From Pseudohongiella nitratireducens (GTDB taxonomy: Bacteria > Pseudomonadota > Gammaproteobacteria > Pseudomonadales > Pseudohongiellaceae): 64,000 nucleotides of DNA. Below the pieces are notes generated by a model. The model searched no databases. It worked only from the letters and a program-made list of their open reading frames with translations, and was not told where the DNA came from. The translations under genes were made by a program, and so were the position numbers. Location: assembly GCF_001642735.1 (NCBI RefSeq), contig NZ_LWHM01000001.1:1-64000 (forward strand). Reading direction: 5' to 3'. This document shows positions 56,495 to 64,000 of the stretch, piece by piece (within the stretch, counting starts at the first letter, position 1; each line of letters begins with the position of its first letter).

Positions 56495-56821
56495 ATGATT
56501 GAAGAGAAGAAAACCGGCAAAGACCGTGTCCAGCCGGCAACGCGAAATGAAGAATGGTCAGATGAACGCGTAAAAGCCTTTCTGGACCTGGAAGCCCCAG
56601 AGGGCACGCCTGCTGATTACCATGTACTAAAGAAAGCCTACCGCAGCATGCTGCCGGAACAGTTCAGCCGGTTCATCCCGTTCTTTGTGGAAGCCGGTCG
56701 CGATATTAATGTGAAACTGGAAAACGGACAGACTTTCCTGGATCACCTGAAGCAGCATCGCAAAGCCGCTCCTTATATCAAAGTGATGCAAAACAATGGC
56801 GCGGAAACCAGCCAAAGCTAA
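56495..56821 (+). CDS. PA4642-family conserved protein
   Basis: 108 residues. The pattern KAFLDLEAPEGTPADYHVLKKAYR, FIPFFVEAGRDINVKLENGQTFLDHL resembles a short conserved family of Pseudomonas (PA4642-like) with no known function. It is soluble, helical, with a basic N-terminus. It follows gatB by 72 bases and precedes a strong terminator, so it may be the last gene of the gat transcript. Confidence 0.75.
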   Translation: MIEEKKTGKDRVQPATRNEEWSDERVKAFLDLEAPEGTPADYHVLKKAYRSMLPEQFSRFIPFFVEAGRDINVKLENGQTFLDHLKQHRKAAPYIKVMQNNGAETSQS

Positions 56822-56890
56822 TAGCCTGGTTTAATAGTTATCATTGTTCCGCAGTGTGACTTACAACTGAAACCGCATATTATCGCCACA

Positions 56891-56929
56891 AAAAAAGGGA
56901 GACAGGTATATCACTTGTCTCCCTTTTTT
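56891..56929. terminator. Bidirectional Rho-independent terminator
   Basis: GGGAGACA (56897-56904) pairs with TGTCTCCC (56916-56923), flanked by six A on the left and six T on the right. It serves the gat-side genes on the plus strand and rhlB on the minus strand. Confidence 0.92.
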
Positions 56930-56969
56930 GTGCTTCATCTGTATGTTTCAGTGTTAAGTTTGAGGCTTA

Positions 56970-58697
56970 TTAGCTACGACGACTCCTTGAGCGTGAACCG
57001 GAACGGCTACGCGGAGCGCCCTTGCCTGATGATCGCCCTGATTTCCCTGCTTTATCGTCTTCTTTAAAATGAGAAGCGCGGCTATACTCAGGCGCATCCG
57101 CCAGCAAACGATGATCAGGGTGAACACAGCGAAGCTTCTCTCCCAACTTTTCTTCAATATTGGGCAGAAGGAAAGAATCCTCTTCACAGGCAAAACTGAT
57201 CGATGTGCCACTGGCACCCGCACGACCAGTACGACCGATACGATGAACGTAATCTTCAGCTTCTTCCGGCAGGGTATAGTTGATCACGTGGGTGACATCA
57301 TCGATGTGCAGCCCCCGACCAGCGACATCGGTCGCGACCAGCACTTTCGTTTTACCGGTACGGAAATCTTCCAGTGTTTTGATGCGTTTTTTCTGCGCGA
57401 CCTCACCAGACAACATACCGCACTCAATACCATTGCGGTAGAGGCTATCGGCGAGCTTACGGACCTGGTCACGCCGGTTGCTGAAAATAATCACTTTTTC
57501 TGAGCCCTGCAGACTGACCAGATTGTAGAGCAGTTTGTACTTGTCCTCTGACGTGACCAGATAAACAATTTGCTCAACCATGTCAGTCGCAACACGTTCC
57601 GGTTCGATTTCGATCATCACCGGATCCATCGCCCAACGCGATGTCAGCTCAAGGATCTCTGGTGTAAATGTGGCACTGAACAGCAGCGTCTGACGACAGT
57701 CTTTATGTGGCGTTCGTGCCACGATATTCCTGACCTGAGGGATAAAGCCCATATCCAGCATACGATCCGCTTCATCAATGACCAGCAACTCAACCAGCCC
57801 CAGATAAAGGTGTTCATGTTGCAGAAAATCAATCAGCCGTCCCGGTGTGGCAACAACAATGTCCACTGGGCCTTTATCAACCGCCTTTAGCTGCTTGGCA
57901 TAATCCTCACCACCCACCATGGTAATGACATTCAGTCCACTGCCATGACAAAGCAAATCTGCATCACTGGCAATCTGAATCACCAGTTCACGTGTTGGCG
58001 CCAGAACAATGGCTCGCGGCTCACCGGAATAGCGCTGCTCCTGGATCGGATTTTTAAGCATGTCATTAATCAGCGTAATCAGAAATGCGGCTGTTTTCCC
58101 CGTTCCCGTTTGCGCCTTGCCTGTGACATCGTACCCTCGCAGTGTGTAACGAAGGCTTTGTGCCTGGATCGGGGTACAGTGAGTGAACCCCATTTTTTCG
58201 ATTGCCTTGGCCAGCTCCGGCTGCAAATCAAATTCACTGAATGCCACTTTTGGGGCTATGACTTTTTCTTCAAATGCTGGCTCAAGCTCGCTGGCACTGA
58301 CTGTTGCTTCAATATTTTGCTCGGGCTGCGCATCAACTTGAACGGCGGGTTTAGCCACAGCGACTTCTTCTTTATTCACATCAGCAGTTGCATTCACATC
58401 TGCAGCTTCATCCGCCACCTCAGCGGCAGAATCTGCCACAATGGGTTGTTCCGGTTGTTCCGGTTGTTCCGGTTGTTCCGGTTGTTCCGGTTGCTCTGTT
58501 TTCTCTGCAACCGGCTCACTATCAACGACAGGTTCTTCTGCCCCGGCTTCTGGTTGCGGAGCTTCAGGCGGGGCCTGTTCCTGGATTTCGTCTTGCTGTT
58601 GTGGCTGCTGGGTTTGCTGAGTCTCTTCCTGCAAGTCCTGTTTCACGCTCTTGTCTTGAGCGTCATTATTACTCGAATCATTATCTGAATTTGGCAT
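56970..58697 (-). CDS. rhlB: DEAD-box RNA helicase, RhlB-like, with long acidic N-terminal extension
   Basis: About 575 residues. The first ~165 form a low-complexity Glu/Gln/Pro/Ala region with six EQP triplets. The helicase core then shows the Q motif ([12 protein letters not shown]), [38 protein letters not shown] Ser/Arg-rich tail (GSRSRSRRS) follows, suggesting RNA binding. The sequence pattern is closest to RhlB, which unwinds RNA with RNase E. ATG at 58697 has AAGG upstream; the open frame to 58757 is less likely. Confidence 0.85.
   Translation of the reverse strand: MPNSDNDSSNNDAQDKSVKQDLQEETQQTQQPQQQDEIQEQAPPEAPQPEAGAEEPVVDSEPVAEKTEQPEQPEQPEQPEQPEQPIVADSAAEVADEAADVNATADVNKEEVAVAKPAVQVDAQPEQNIEATVSASELEPAFEEKVIAPKVAFSEFDLQPELAKAIEKMGFTHCTPIQAQSLRYTLRGYDVTGKAQTGTGKTAAFLITLINDMLKNPIQEQRYSGEPRAIVLAPTRELVIQIASDADLLCHGSGLNVITMVGGEDYAKQLKAVDKGPVDIVVATPGRLIDFLQHEHLYLGLVELLVIDEADRMLDMGFIPQVRNIVARTPHKDCRQTLLFSATFTPEILELTSRWAMDPVMIEIEPERVATDMVEQIVYLVTSEDKYKLLYNLVSLQGSEKVIIFSNRRDQVRKLADSLYRNGIECGMLSGEVAQKKRIKTLEDFRTGKTKVLVATDVAGRGLHIDDVTHVINYTLPEEAEDYVHRIGRTGRAGASGTSISFACEEDSFLLPNIEEKLGEKLRCVHPDHRLLADAPEYSRASHFKEDDKAGKSGRSSGKGAPRSRSGSRSRSRRS
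58444..58497. repeat. 9-bp microsatellite inside rhlB
   Basis: Five perfect GGTTGTTCC units (58444-58488) and one degenerate unit (58489-58497). On the minus strand they encode EQP triplets. The length is a multiple of 3, so unit gain or loss keeps the frame. Confidence 0.9.
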
Positions 58698-58763
58698 TGA
58701 GATTAACCTTGTCGGTTTAGCAATAGGCCGCATCATATCGTCAGGCTGAGCGGCCATTCAAGC

Positions 58764-59561
58764 TTATAAATTCTGTCCGGACACCGGACGATTGGCGCAT
58801 GCCGGGCAAGCCGGATCACGCGATAATTTCAGTTCCCGCCACTGCGAGGTCATCCCATCAAATAACTGCAGGCGCCCACAGAGACTTTTTCCTACACCAG
58901 CCAGAACCTTGATCGCTTCCAGAGCCTGATAACTTCCAATCAGGCCAACCAGTGGTGACATCACACCATTTCTGGCGCAGCTCATTTGCTCATCATCTCC
59001 TTCCTGGTACAGACACTGATAGCAGGGGCTTTGAGCGTGCCGTGTATCAAACACAGCAACTTGGCCCTCCATCCGTATGGCGGCACCGGAGACCAGTGGC
59101 AGTCCGGCTGCAATACATGCACGATTAATCATGAATCGTGTACTGAAATTGTCGCAGGCATCTATTACCAGGTCGATTGCCGTGTTTTCATTGCCACTAT
59201 CATCCACACTATGCAGTATTGACTGCAGATTGTCTTCCGTCAGACGTATCGTATGTGTTTCGACCTCTATATCACTATTCAATGATCTCAGCGAGTCACG
59301 GGCTGATATCACCTTATCCCGGCCAATATCAGACTCCTGATGCAGTATCTGGCGTTGCAGATTGCTTAATTCCACCTGGTCATCGTCGACAAGAATCAGT
59401 TTGCCCACACCTGCGGCGGCCAGGTACATTGCAGCAGGACATCCCAGCCCGCCAGCCCCAATAATCAGTACGGTAGCATTCAGCAATGCCTGCTGGCCCG
59501 CCACATCAAATGCCGGCAGCATGATTTGTCGACTGTATCGCAACAACTGCTCATCATTCAT
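58764..59561 (-). CDS. moeB: Molybdopterin-synthase adenylyltransferase MoeB / ThiF family
   Basis: 265 residues, E1-like. Nucleotide-binding GAGGLGCPAA and Asp DDDQVELSNLQRQ are present, as are zinc ligands in CYQCLY and CPACANRP. It activates the C-terminus of the MoaD sulphur carrier by adenylation. Position after hemA-prfA-prmC matches E. coli moeB. The family cannot be separated from ThiF by motif alone, but context favours MoeB. Confidence 0.88.
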   Translation of the reverse strand: MNDEQLLRYSRQIMLPAFDVAGQQALLNATVLIIGAGGLGCPAAMYLAAAGVGKLILVDDDQVELSNLQRQILHQESDIGRDKVISARDSLRSLNSDIEVETHTIRLTEDNLQSILHSVDDSGNENTAIDLVIDACDNFSTRFMINRACIAAGLPLVSGAAIRMEGQVAVFDTRHAQSPCYQCLYQEGDDEQMSCARNGVMSPLVGLIGSYQALEAIKVLAGVGKSLCGRLQLFDGMTSQWRELKLSRDPACPACANRPVSGQNL

Positions 59562-59570
59562 GGAGACACC

Positions 59571-60431
59571 TTAATTCTTTCCGCTGCCTGGCATTTTTCC
59601 GACCGTTACACGATCCAGGCCAGCCAGGTCCTGAATGGTCCTAATGTCTGCAAATTTTGCCTGGTCAAACAATGTTCTCACCGCACTGCCCTGCTCACAA
59701 CCGTGTTCGACCAGTAACTGCCCACCATTGACAAGATAACCTGGCGCTGTGCCAATAATGGTTTTGAAATCACCCAGACCCGCATCAGTAGCCACCAATG
59801 CGGAAACAGGCTCAAATGGCAAAGCACCCATCCCAAGGTGCGAATCATCATCGGCAAGGTAAGGCGGGTTACTCAGTATAAGATCAAACCTGTCACTGCT
59901 AGCAACTGGATCAAACCAGTTACCGGCTATCCATGTGACCCTGTCTGACAAACCATACTTTTTTGCATTCTGATTAGCCACTGCCAGGGCTCTAGCACTG
60001 GCATCAGTGGCACAGACAGTCCAGGCAGGGCGCTCACTGGCTAACGACAACGCAATAGCACCGGAGCCTGTGCCCAGATCCAGCACCCGACATTGCCGAT
60101 CGGCGGGCAACGCGTCTAACGCAATTTCAACCAATAGCTCTGTTTCAGGTCGCGGTACCAGCACATCTGGCGTGACGGTCAGCTCAAGTGTCCAAAAACC
60201 CTGTTTACCGGTAATGTAAGCCAGAGGCTCACCCTTCACTCTACGATCAATCAAGCTAAGAAAGCGCCCCTGCTGCTCATCAGACAACACCTTCTCCGGG
60301 TACATCATGATGTGGGTACGCGTCACACCCAGCACTTCGGCGAGCAACAGCTCTGAATCCAGCAACGCCGTATCAGAACTTCGCAGCAAAGCCGCTGAAG
60401 ACTGAATGAGTTGCTTGACTGTGCAAGCCAT
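59571..60431 (-). CDS. prmC: Release factor glutamine methyltransferase
   Basis: About 286 residues. The SAM-binding LDLGTGSGAIALSLA and catalytic NPPY motif LSNPPYLADDD are intact. It N5-methylates the GGQ glutamine of release factors. The ATG at 60431 is chosen because it overlaps the prfA end region as usual; the longer TTG start at 60443 is less likely. Directly downstream of its substrate's gene. Confidence 0.94.
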   Translation of the reverse strand: MACTVKQLIQSSAALLRSSDTALLDSELLLAEVLGVTRTHIMMYPEKVLSDEQQGRFLSLIDRRVKGEPLAYITGKQGFWTLELTVTPDVLVPRPETELLVEIALDALPADRQCRVLDLGTGSGAIALSLASERPAWTVCATDASARALAVANQNAKKYGLSDRVTWIAGNWFDPVASSDRFDLILSNPPYLADDDSHLGMGALPFEPVSALVATDAGLGDFKTIIGTAPGYLVNGGQLLVEHGCEQGSAVRTLFDQAKFADIRTIQDLAGLDRVTVGKMPGSGKN

Positions 60432-60432
60432 A

Positions 60433-61515
60433 TCAGGCGGCAAGCTCCGCGAGCAAGTCAGCCTGGTACTCGTTGATCAGGGGTTCTACCACCAGTCCCA
60501 ACTGGCCACCGGTGATTTCTGACAGCTTGTACAACGTCAGGTTGATGCGATGATCAGTGACCCGCCCCTGAGGGTAATTGTATGTCCGGATCCGTTCGGA
60601 GCGGTCACCCGACCCCACTAACACCCGGCGTGTGTCAGACTGTTCTTTTTCAGCGGCGGCCTGGGCCATATCATTGAGGCGCGCGCTTAGCAGTGACATC
60701 GCACGAGCGCGGTTTTTATGCTGTGACCTTTCGTCCTGGCACTCCACCACAATGCCGGAAGGCAAATGCGTAATGCGGATAGCAGAGTCCGTTTTGTTAA
60801 CATGCTGACCACCTGCACCACTGGCGCGAAAGGTATCAATTCTCAAATCTGCCTTGTTAAGCTCAATATCCCCTGCCTCATCAGCTGCCGGCAATATGGC
60901 AACTGTACAGGCCGACGTATGTATTCGCCCCTGGGTCTCCGTTTCAGGGACCCGCTGCACACGGTGAGCGCCTGATTCAAATTTCAAATGACCATAGACC
61001 TGGCGCCCTTCAACACGGGTAATGATTTCTTTATAACCACCGTGCTCACCGTGCCGAGCACTGAGCACCTCAACCTTCCAGCCTTTCGACTCAGCGTAAA
61101 GCGAATACATACGGAACAAGTCTCCCGCAAACAGTGCCGCCTCATCACCACCGGTACCTGCCCGGATCTCAAGAAAAACATCCATGGTGTCTTTCTCATC
61201 TTTGGGCAACAACAGTTTTTGCAGAGACAGTTCAAGATCTGCCAGCTGCGTTTTCAGTGTTTCGCTTTCTTCGCGAGCCATTTCCCGCATATCAGGATCA
61301 CTGTCTTTAAGCATGCCCTGTGCTGAATCCAGATCCTGCTGTGCGCCCTGGTATTGCGCAAACTCCAGTGCAATAGGCTCCAGTTCAGCAAACTCCTTTG
61401 ACAATGCGCGAAACCGATCCTGGTCGGCAATAATTTCAGCATCACTCAGCAGAGCCTGGACTTCCTGGTAGCGGTCACTGAGATGCTCCAGTTTTTGCAT
61501 TATCGACGCTTTCAT
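60433..61515 (-). CDS. prfA: Peptide chain release factor 1
   Basis: 360 residues. The catalytic GGQ is in [13 protein letters not shown]. The stop-codon-reading PxT tripeptide is Pro-Glu-Thr here in [14 protein letters not shown], where E. coli has Pro-Ala-Thr; the two key residues are kept. It decodes UAA and UAG. It overlaps the end of hemA by 4 bases and is cotranscribed. Confidence 0.96.
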   Translation of the reverse strand: MKASIMQKLEHLSDRYQEVQALLSDAEIIADQDRFRALSKEFAELEPIALEFAQYQGAQQDLDSAQGMLKDSDPDMREMAREESETLKTQLADLELSLQKLLLPKDEKDTMDVFLEIRAGTGGDEAALFAGDLFRMYSLYAESKGWKVEVLSARHGEHGGYKEIITRVEGRQVYGHLKFESGAHRVQRVPETETQGRIHTSACTVAILPAADEAGDIELNKADLRIDTFRASGAGGQHVNKTDSAIRITHLPSGIVVECQDERSQHKNRARAMSLLSARLNDMAQAAAEKEQSDTRRVLVGSGDRSERIRTYNYPQGRVTDHRINLTLYKLSEITGGQLGLVVEPLINEYQADLLAELAA

Positions 61516-62822
61516 GAATCACCATTCAGATCAAACAGCTCACGTGCCAGTTGAACAACATCATCACGCCCATCGGCACTGGCCTGTTTCATTTTAACAC
61601 TGGGGGCATGTATCAACTTATTCGTCACACCTCTGGCCAGCGAAGCCAGCACTGCTTCAGGCTCAGCTCCCTTGGCAAGCATCTTCATGGCTTTCTCCAG
61701 TTCGGCCTCGCGAATCGTATCAGCATGCTCACGGTATTCCCGCAAGGTTGCCACCGCATTGCGCTCACGCTGCTGACGCAGATAATCTTCCACGCCACGT
61801 TCAATAATAGCAGCAGCCTGCTCAGCCGCCTGGGCCCGGCTTTTTACGCCATCCTCGATGACATCCCGGATGTCATCGACACTATATAAATAGGCATCGG
61901 CAATTTGCCCGACTTCCGGCTCAATATCTCTTGGCACCGCCAGATCGACCAGCAGCATGGGTTTATGACGACGAACCTTCAAGGCCCGTTCAACAGCCCC
62001 CTTGCCTAACAGAGGTAACTGGCTGTTAGTCGAAGACACCACGATATCAGCAGTTTCCAGTTCTTCCGGAATATCTGATAACAGCACGCCGCGCGCGCCA
62101 AACTTTTCGCCCAGGTTAACGGCGTTGCCCAGTGTACGGTTGGCAATGACGATTTGACTCAGGCCACGCTCCGTCAAATGCCTGGCCACCAGCTCAATGG
62201 TATGGCCGGCACCTATCAACAGGGCATTCAGGCTGCCAAAATCTGAAAAAATCTGTTCCGCCAACGTGACAGATGCATAAGCAACAGAAACCGGGTTTTC
62301 ACCGATGGCAGTATCCGTCCTGACTTCCTTGGCGATTGAGAAGGCTTCCTGAAAGGCACGTCCCAGCTGGCCTTTGGCAGCACCCAGCTCTTTGCCCACC
62401 GCATAAGCGGACTTTATCTGACCCAGTATCTGCGGTTCACCCAGTACCATCGAGTCAAGGCCACAAGCCACTCTCATCAAATGGCGGATGACATCCTCAT
62501 ACCAGGAAAAATAGCTACACCCGGACAGCTCTTCAAAGTTGACATCATGAAAATCACTCAGCCAGCTCAACAGTTGCTGCTGATGGGCATGCTGACTGGC
62601 ATCGGACACAGCGGTATCCTGCGCCTGAACTTCGTCATTGCAGTCAACATCCACATACAGTTCGGTTCGGTTGCAGGTTGAGACAATGACGGCCTCATTA
62701 ACCCCCGCCAGTGCTTCCACCTGGCGCAAGGCGTCATTGAGCCGCTCAGGTGGAAACGCCACCTGCTCCCGCAGTGATACATTTGCTGTGTTGTGGTTTA
62801 TGCCAAGCAGAACCAGCGCCAT
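61512..62822 (-). CDS. hemA: Glutamyl-tRNA reductase
   Basis: First enzyme of C5-pathway tetrapyrrole synthesis. About 436 residues. The nucleophilic Cys is in STCNRTELY, the NADPH domain in [16 protein letters not shown], and the dimerisation helix is at the C-terminus. The ATG at 62822 ([10 protein letters not shown]) is the family-like start with AAGG 6 bases upstream; the frame open to 62885 is discarded. First gene of hemA-prfA-prmC-moeB and divergent from the TPR lipoprotein. Confidence 0.95.
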   Translation of the reverse strand: MALVLLGINHNTANVSLREQVAFPPERLNDALRQVEALAGVNEAVIVSTCNRTELYVDVDCNDEVQAQDTAVSDASQHAHQQQLLSWLSDFHDVNFEELSGCSYFSWYEDVIRHLMRVACGLDSMVLGEPQILGQIKSAYAVGKELGAAKGQLGRAFQEAFSIAKEVRTDTAIGENPVSVAYASVTLAEQIFSDFGSLNALLIGAGHTIELVARHLTERGLSQIVIANRTLGNAVNLGEKFGARGVLLSDIPEELETADIVVSSTNSQLPLLGKGAVERALKVRRHKPMLLVDLAVPRDIEPEVGQIADAYLYSVDDIRDVIEDGVKSRAQAAEQAAAIIERGVEDYLRQQRERNAVATLREYREHADTIREAELEKAMKMLAKGAEPEAVLASLARGVTNKLIHAPSVKMKQASADGRDDVVQLARELFDLNGDS

Positions 62823-62952
62823 AGCCAACCTTGAATGGAAAAAGTGCGCTATATTACTAGAATTCGCCAATGTTTTCCTGCCCAATTATGTATCATGGCC
62901 GACACTTGCTACAATCCGGCAATACTCGTGGGACTTGGACCACCCAATTATC

Positions 62953-64000
62953 ATGATGAAGTACAGAAATTTCACACTCAGCATTGCCTGCCTTGTGCTA
63001 TGGCAATGCACCAGCACAGCAACAGATGCCCCTCAAGAAACTGCTTCCGAAGCGTCTGACAGCGCCTCTGTCGTTGTCGCAGACGATCAAACCGCGGCCG
63101 AAACCACACCTCCCGAACCAGAGGAGAATTACGGCAATTTCACCCGCGACGAGTTGGAAACGGCACTACTCGGGGAGATTGGCGGCATGCGCGGCTATAT
63201 GCCACAGGCAGCCGAATCCTACTATCATCTGGGTATGGAGACCGGTGACCCCGGCATTCTTGGCCGCGCTCTCGAGTTCGCCTCTGCTGTTGGCAACGCC
63301 CGGGCGATGCAGGAAATCGCCAACCGCTGGCTTGAAGTGGAACCCAATGCCCGCAACCCCCACCTGGTGATTGGCTACCAATATATTGAACAAGGCCAGT
63401 TTATCCGTGCGATACCGCATCTTGAGCAGGTACTGGAACTGGGCGGCGATATTGATTTTGCACTGATATCTGCCCGCACATTTAACCTGGAGGATCGCCA
63501 GCGAAACATTATTATTGAACGGCTGACAGCGATCCAGAGCCGTTATCCCGAACAAACATCGCTATACCTGGCCCTGGCTCAGCTTCATGATCAAAGTGGC
63601 AAAACCGAATCCGCACAGGCACAACTGGACCAGGCCCGCGAGCGTTTTGGCGACTCACCGCGGATATTGCTGATCGAGGCACAGATACTGCAAAACTCTG
63701 ACCGTAATGAGGAAGCAGAGAGTTTGCTGGCACTAGGGGTCGAGAGATACCCGCGCCACCGCTTACTACGCTACAGCTTTGCCCAGTTACTGGTCGAGAA
63801 CAGTAAGCTGGAGGCCGCTGCCGAGCAATTCGACGCACTCATGGCCGCTCGCCCCGGCGACGTTGAAACCCTGTATTCGCTTGCCCTCATCAACCTTGAA
63901 CTGGAACGCCTGACTGTGGCCGAGAGCCAGTTCCGCGAACTGATACAGGCACGTCACCGCAGCGATGAAGCTCACTATTACCTGGCATCCATTCTTCAGG
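62953..64000 (+). CDS. TPR lipoprotein, partial (continues beyond right edge)
   Basis: An open frame from the ATG at 62953 (or the adjacent ATG 62956) runs to the edge without a stop. A short signal sequence with Cys in LVLWQCTST suggests a lipoprotein, although the residue before Cys (Gln) is not typical. A Thr/Glu/Pro-rich linker is followed by helical repeats including NPHLVIGYQYIEQGQFIRAI, LYLALAQLHDQSGKTESA and AHYYLASIL. In Pseudomonas the divergent hemA neighbour is a TPR protein too, followed by lolB; this supports the call. 3' end missing. Confidence 0.82.
   Translation, partial: MMKYRNFTLSIACLVLWQCTSTATDAPQETASEASDSASVVVADDQTAAETTPPEPEENYGNFTRDELETALLGEIGGMRGYMPQAAESYYHLGMETGDPGILGRALEFASAVGNARAMQEIANRWLEVEPNARNPHLVIGYQYIEQGQFIRAIPHLEQVLELGGDIDFALISARTFNLEDRQRNIIIERLTAIQSRYPEQTSLYLALAQLHDQSGKTESAQAQLDQARERFGDSPRILLIEAQILQNSDRNEEAESLLALGVERYPRHRLLRYSFAQLLVENSKLEAAAEQFDALMAARPGDVETLYSLALINLELERLTVAESQFRELIQARHRSDEAHYYLASILQ

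Noticed and set aside
58444-58497. CRISPR-like short direct repeats
   Set aside because: The units are 9 bp, contiguous, without spacers, and encode EQP in frame in rhlB. Not a CRISPR array.
57945-58688. 247-residue plus-strand frame opposite rhlB
   Set aside because: Its sequence is a mirror of the low-complexity and helicase-coding region of rhlB (runs of FRLFRLFRL come from the EQP repeat). It has no ribosome site and no family motif.

Overview
The window looks like a piece of chromosome from a gammaproteobacterium related to the Pseudomonas / Cellvibrio / Oceanospirillum lineages. The best evidence is gene order: yhdP-rng-maf-mreD-mreC-mreB divergent from gatC-gatA-gatB, and hemA-prfA-prmC-moeB, are arranged as in Pseudomonas and relatives. 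The Anr/Fnr-type regulator, HslO and the acyl-CoA degradation genes agree. A species cannot be named from sequence alone. No CRISPR array, prophage, secretion system, rRNA or tRNA was seen.

Layout. (1) 1-1660: the end of an IS3-family insertion sequence with a textbook A6G frameshift site, lying against a LysR-type regulator gene that has lost its DNA-binding half. (2) 1696-5214: hslO and a fused anthranilate synthase gene, trpE(G), preceded by a previously unlisted 14-residue trp leader peptide with tandem Trp codons and mutually exclusive hairpins. (3) 5307-8870: exported epoxide hydrolase, SDR, a Fur-box-controlled 84-residue orphan, a DMT transporter and a large perfect inverted repeat. 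(4) 8887-14729: beta-oxidation block with zinc alcohol dehydrogenase, bifunctional hydratase/dehydrogenase, thiolase and a divergent acyl-CoA dehydrogenase. (5) 14999-21083: speD-speE, then a stress block (UspE-like, EEP phosphodiesterase, cardiolipin synthase, UspA, Anr). (6) 21080-28635: a split MFS/spermidine-synthase-like pair, MATE exporter, and an operon-like group of APH-type kinase, histidine phosphatase and two acyl-CoA dehydrogenases. (7) 28870-43108: mostly single-gene units (uppP, DUF4105, ThDP enzyme, amidohydrolase, thioesterase, patatin, metalloprotease, QC, HIT, mtnA, exbD, TetR, DUF445). (8) 43167-64000: housekeeping core for cell shape, RNA processing, amidated tRNA synthesis, translation termination and tetrapyrrole synthesis, ending in a TPR lipoprotein cut by the window edge.

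How genes work together. SpeD and SpeE make spermidine and release methylthioadenosine; MtnA acts further down the salvage route of that by-product. MreBCD, with RNase G and Maf, form the conserved shape/division neighbourhood. GatCAB makes Gln-tRNA(Gln)/Asn-tRNA(Asn) by transamidation. HemA, PrfA, PrmC and MoeB form the usual operon, PrmC methylating the GGQ glutamine of PrfA. The APH kinase plus acyl-CoA dehydrogenases resemble the parts of the 4-hydroxyacyl-CoA phosphorylation/elimination route known from LvaA/LvaC and ACAD10/11.

The observations I rate highest are the trp leader and attenuator-like region, an apparent AUU start codon for mreC, the kinase/acyl-CoA dehydrogenase cluster, the Fur box in front of an unrecognised small protein, and the perfect 22-bp inverted repeat at 8728-8800. 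No wholly new multi-gene system could be demonstrated.
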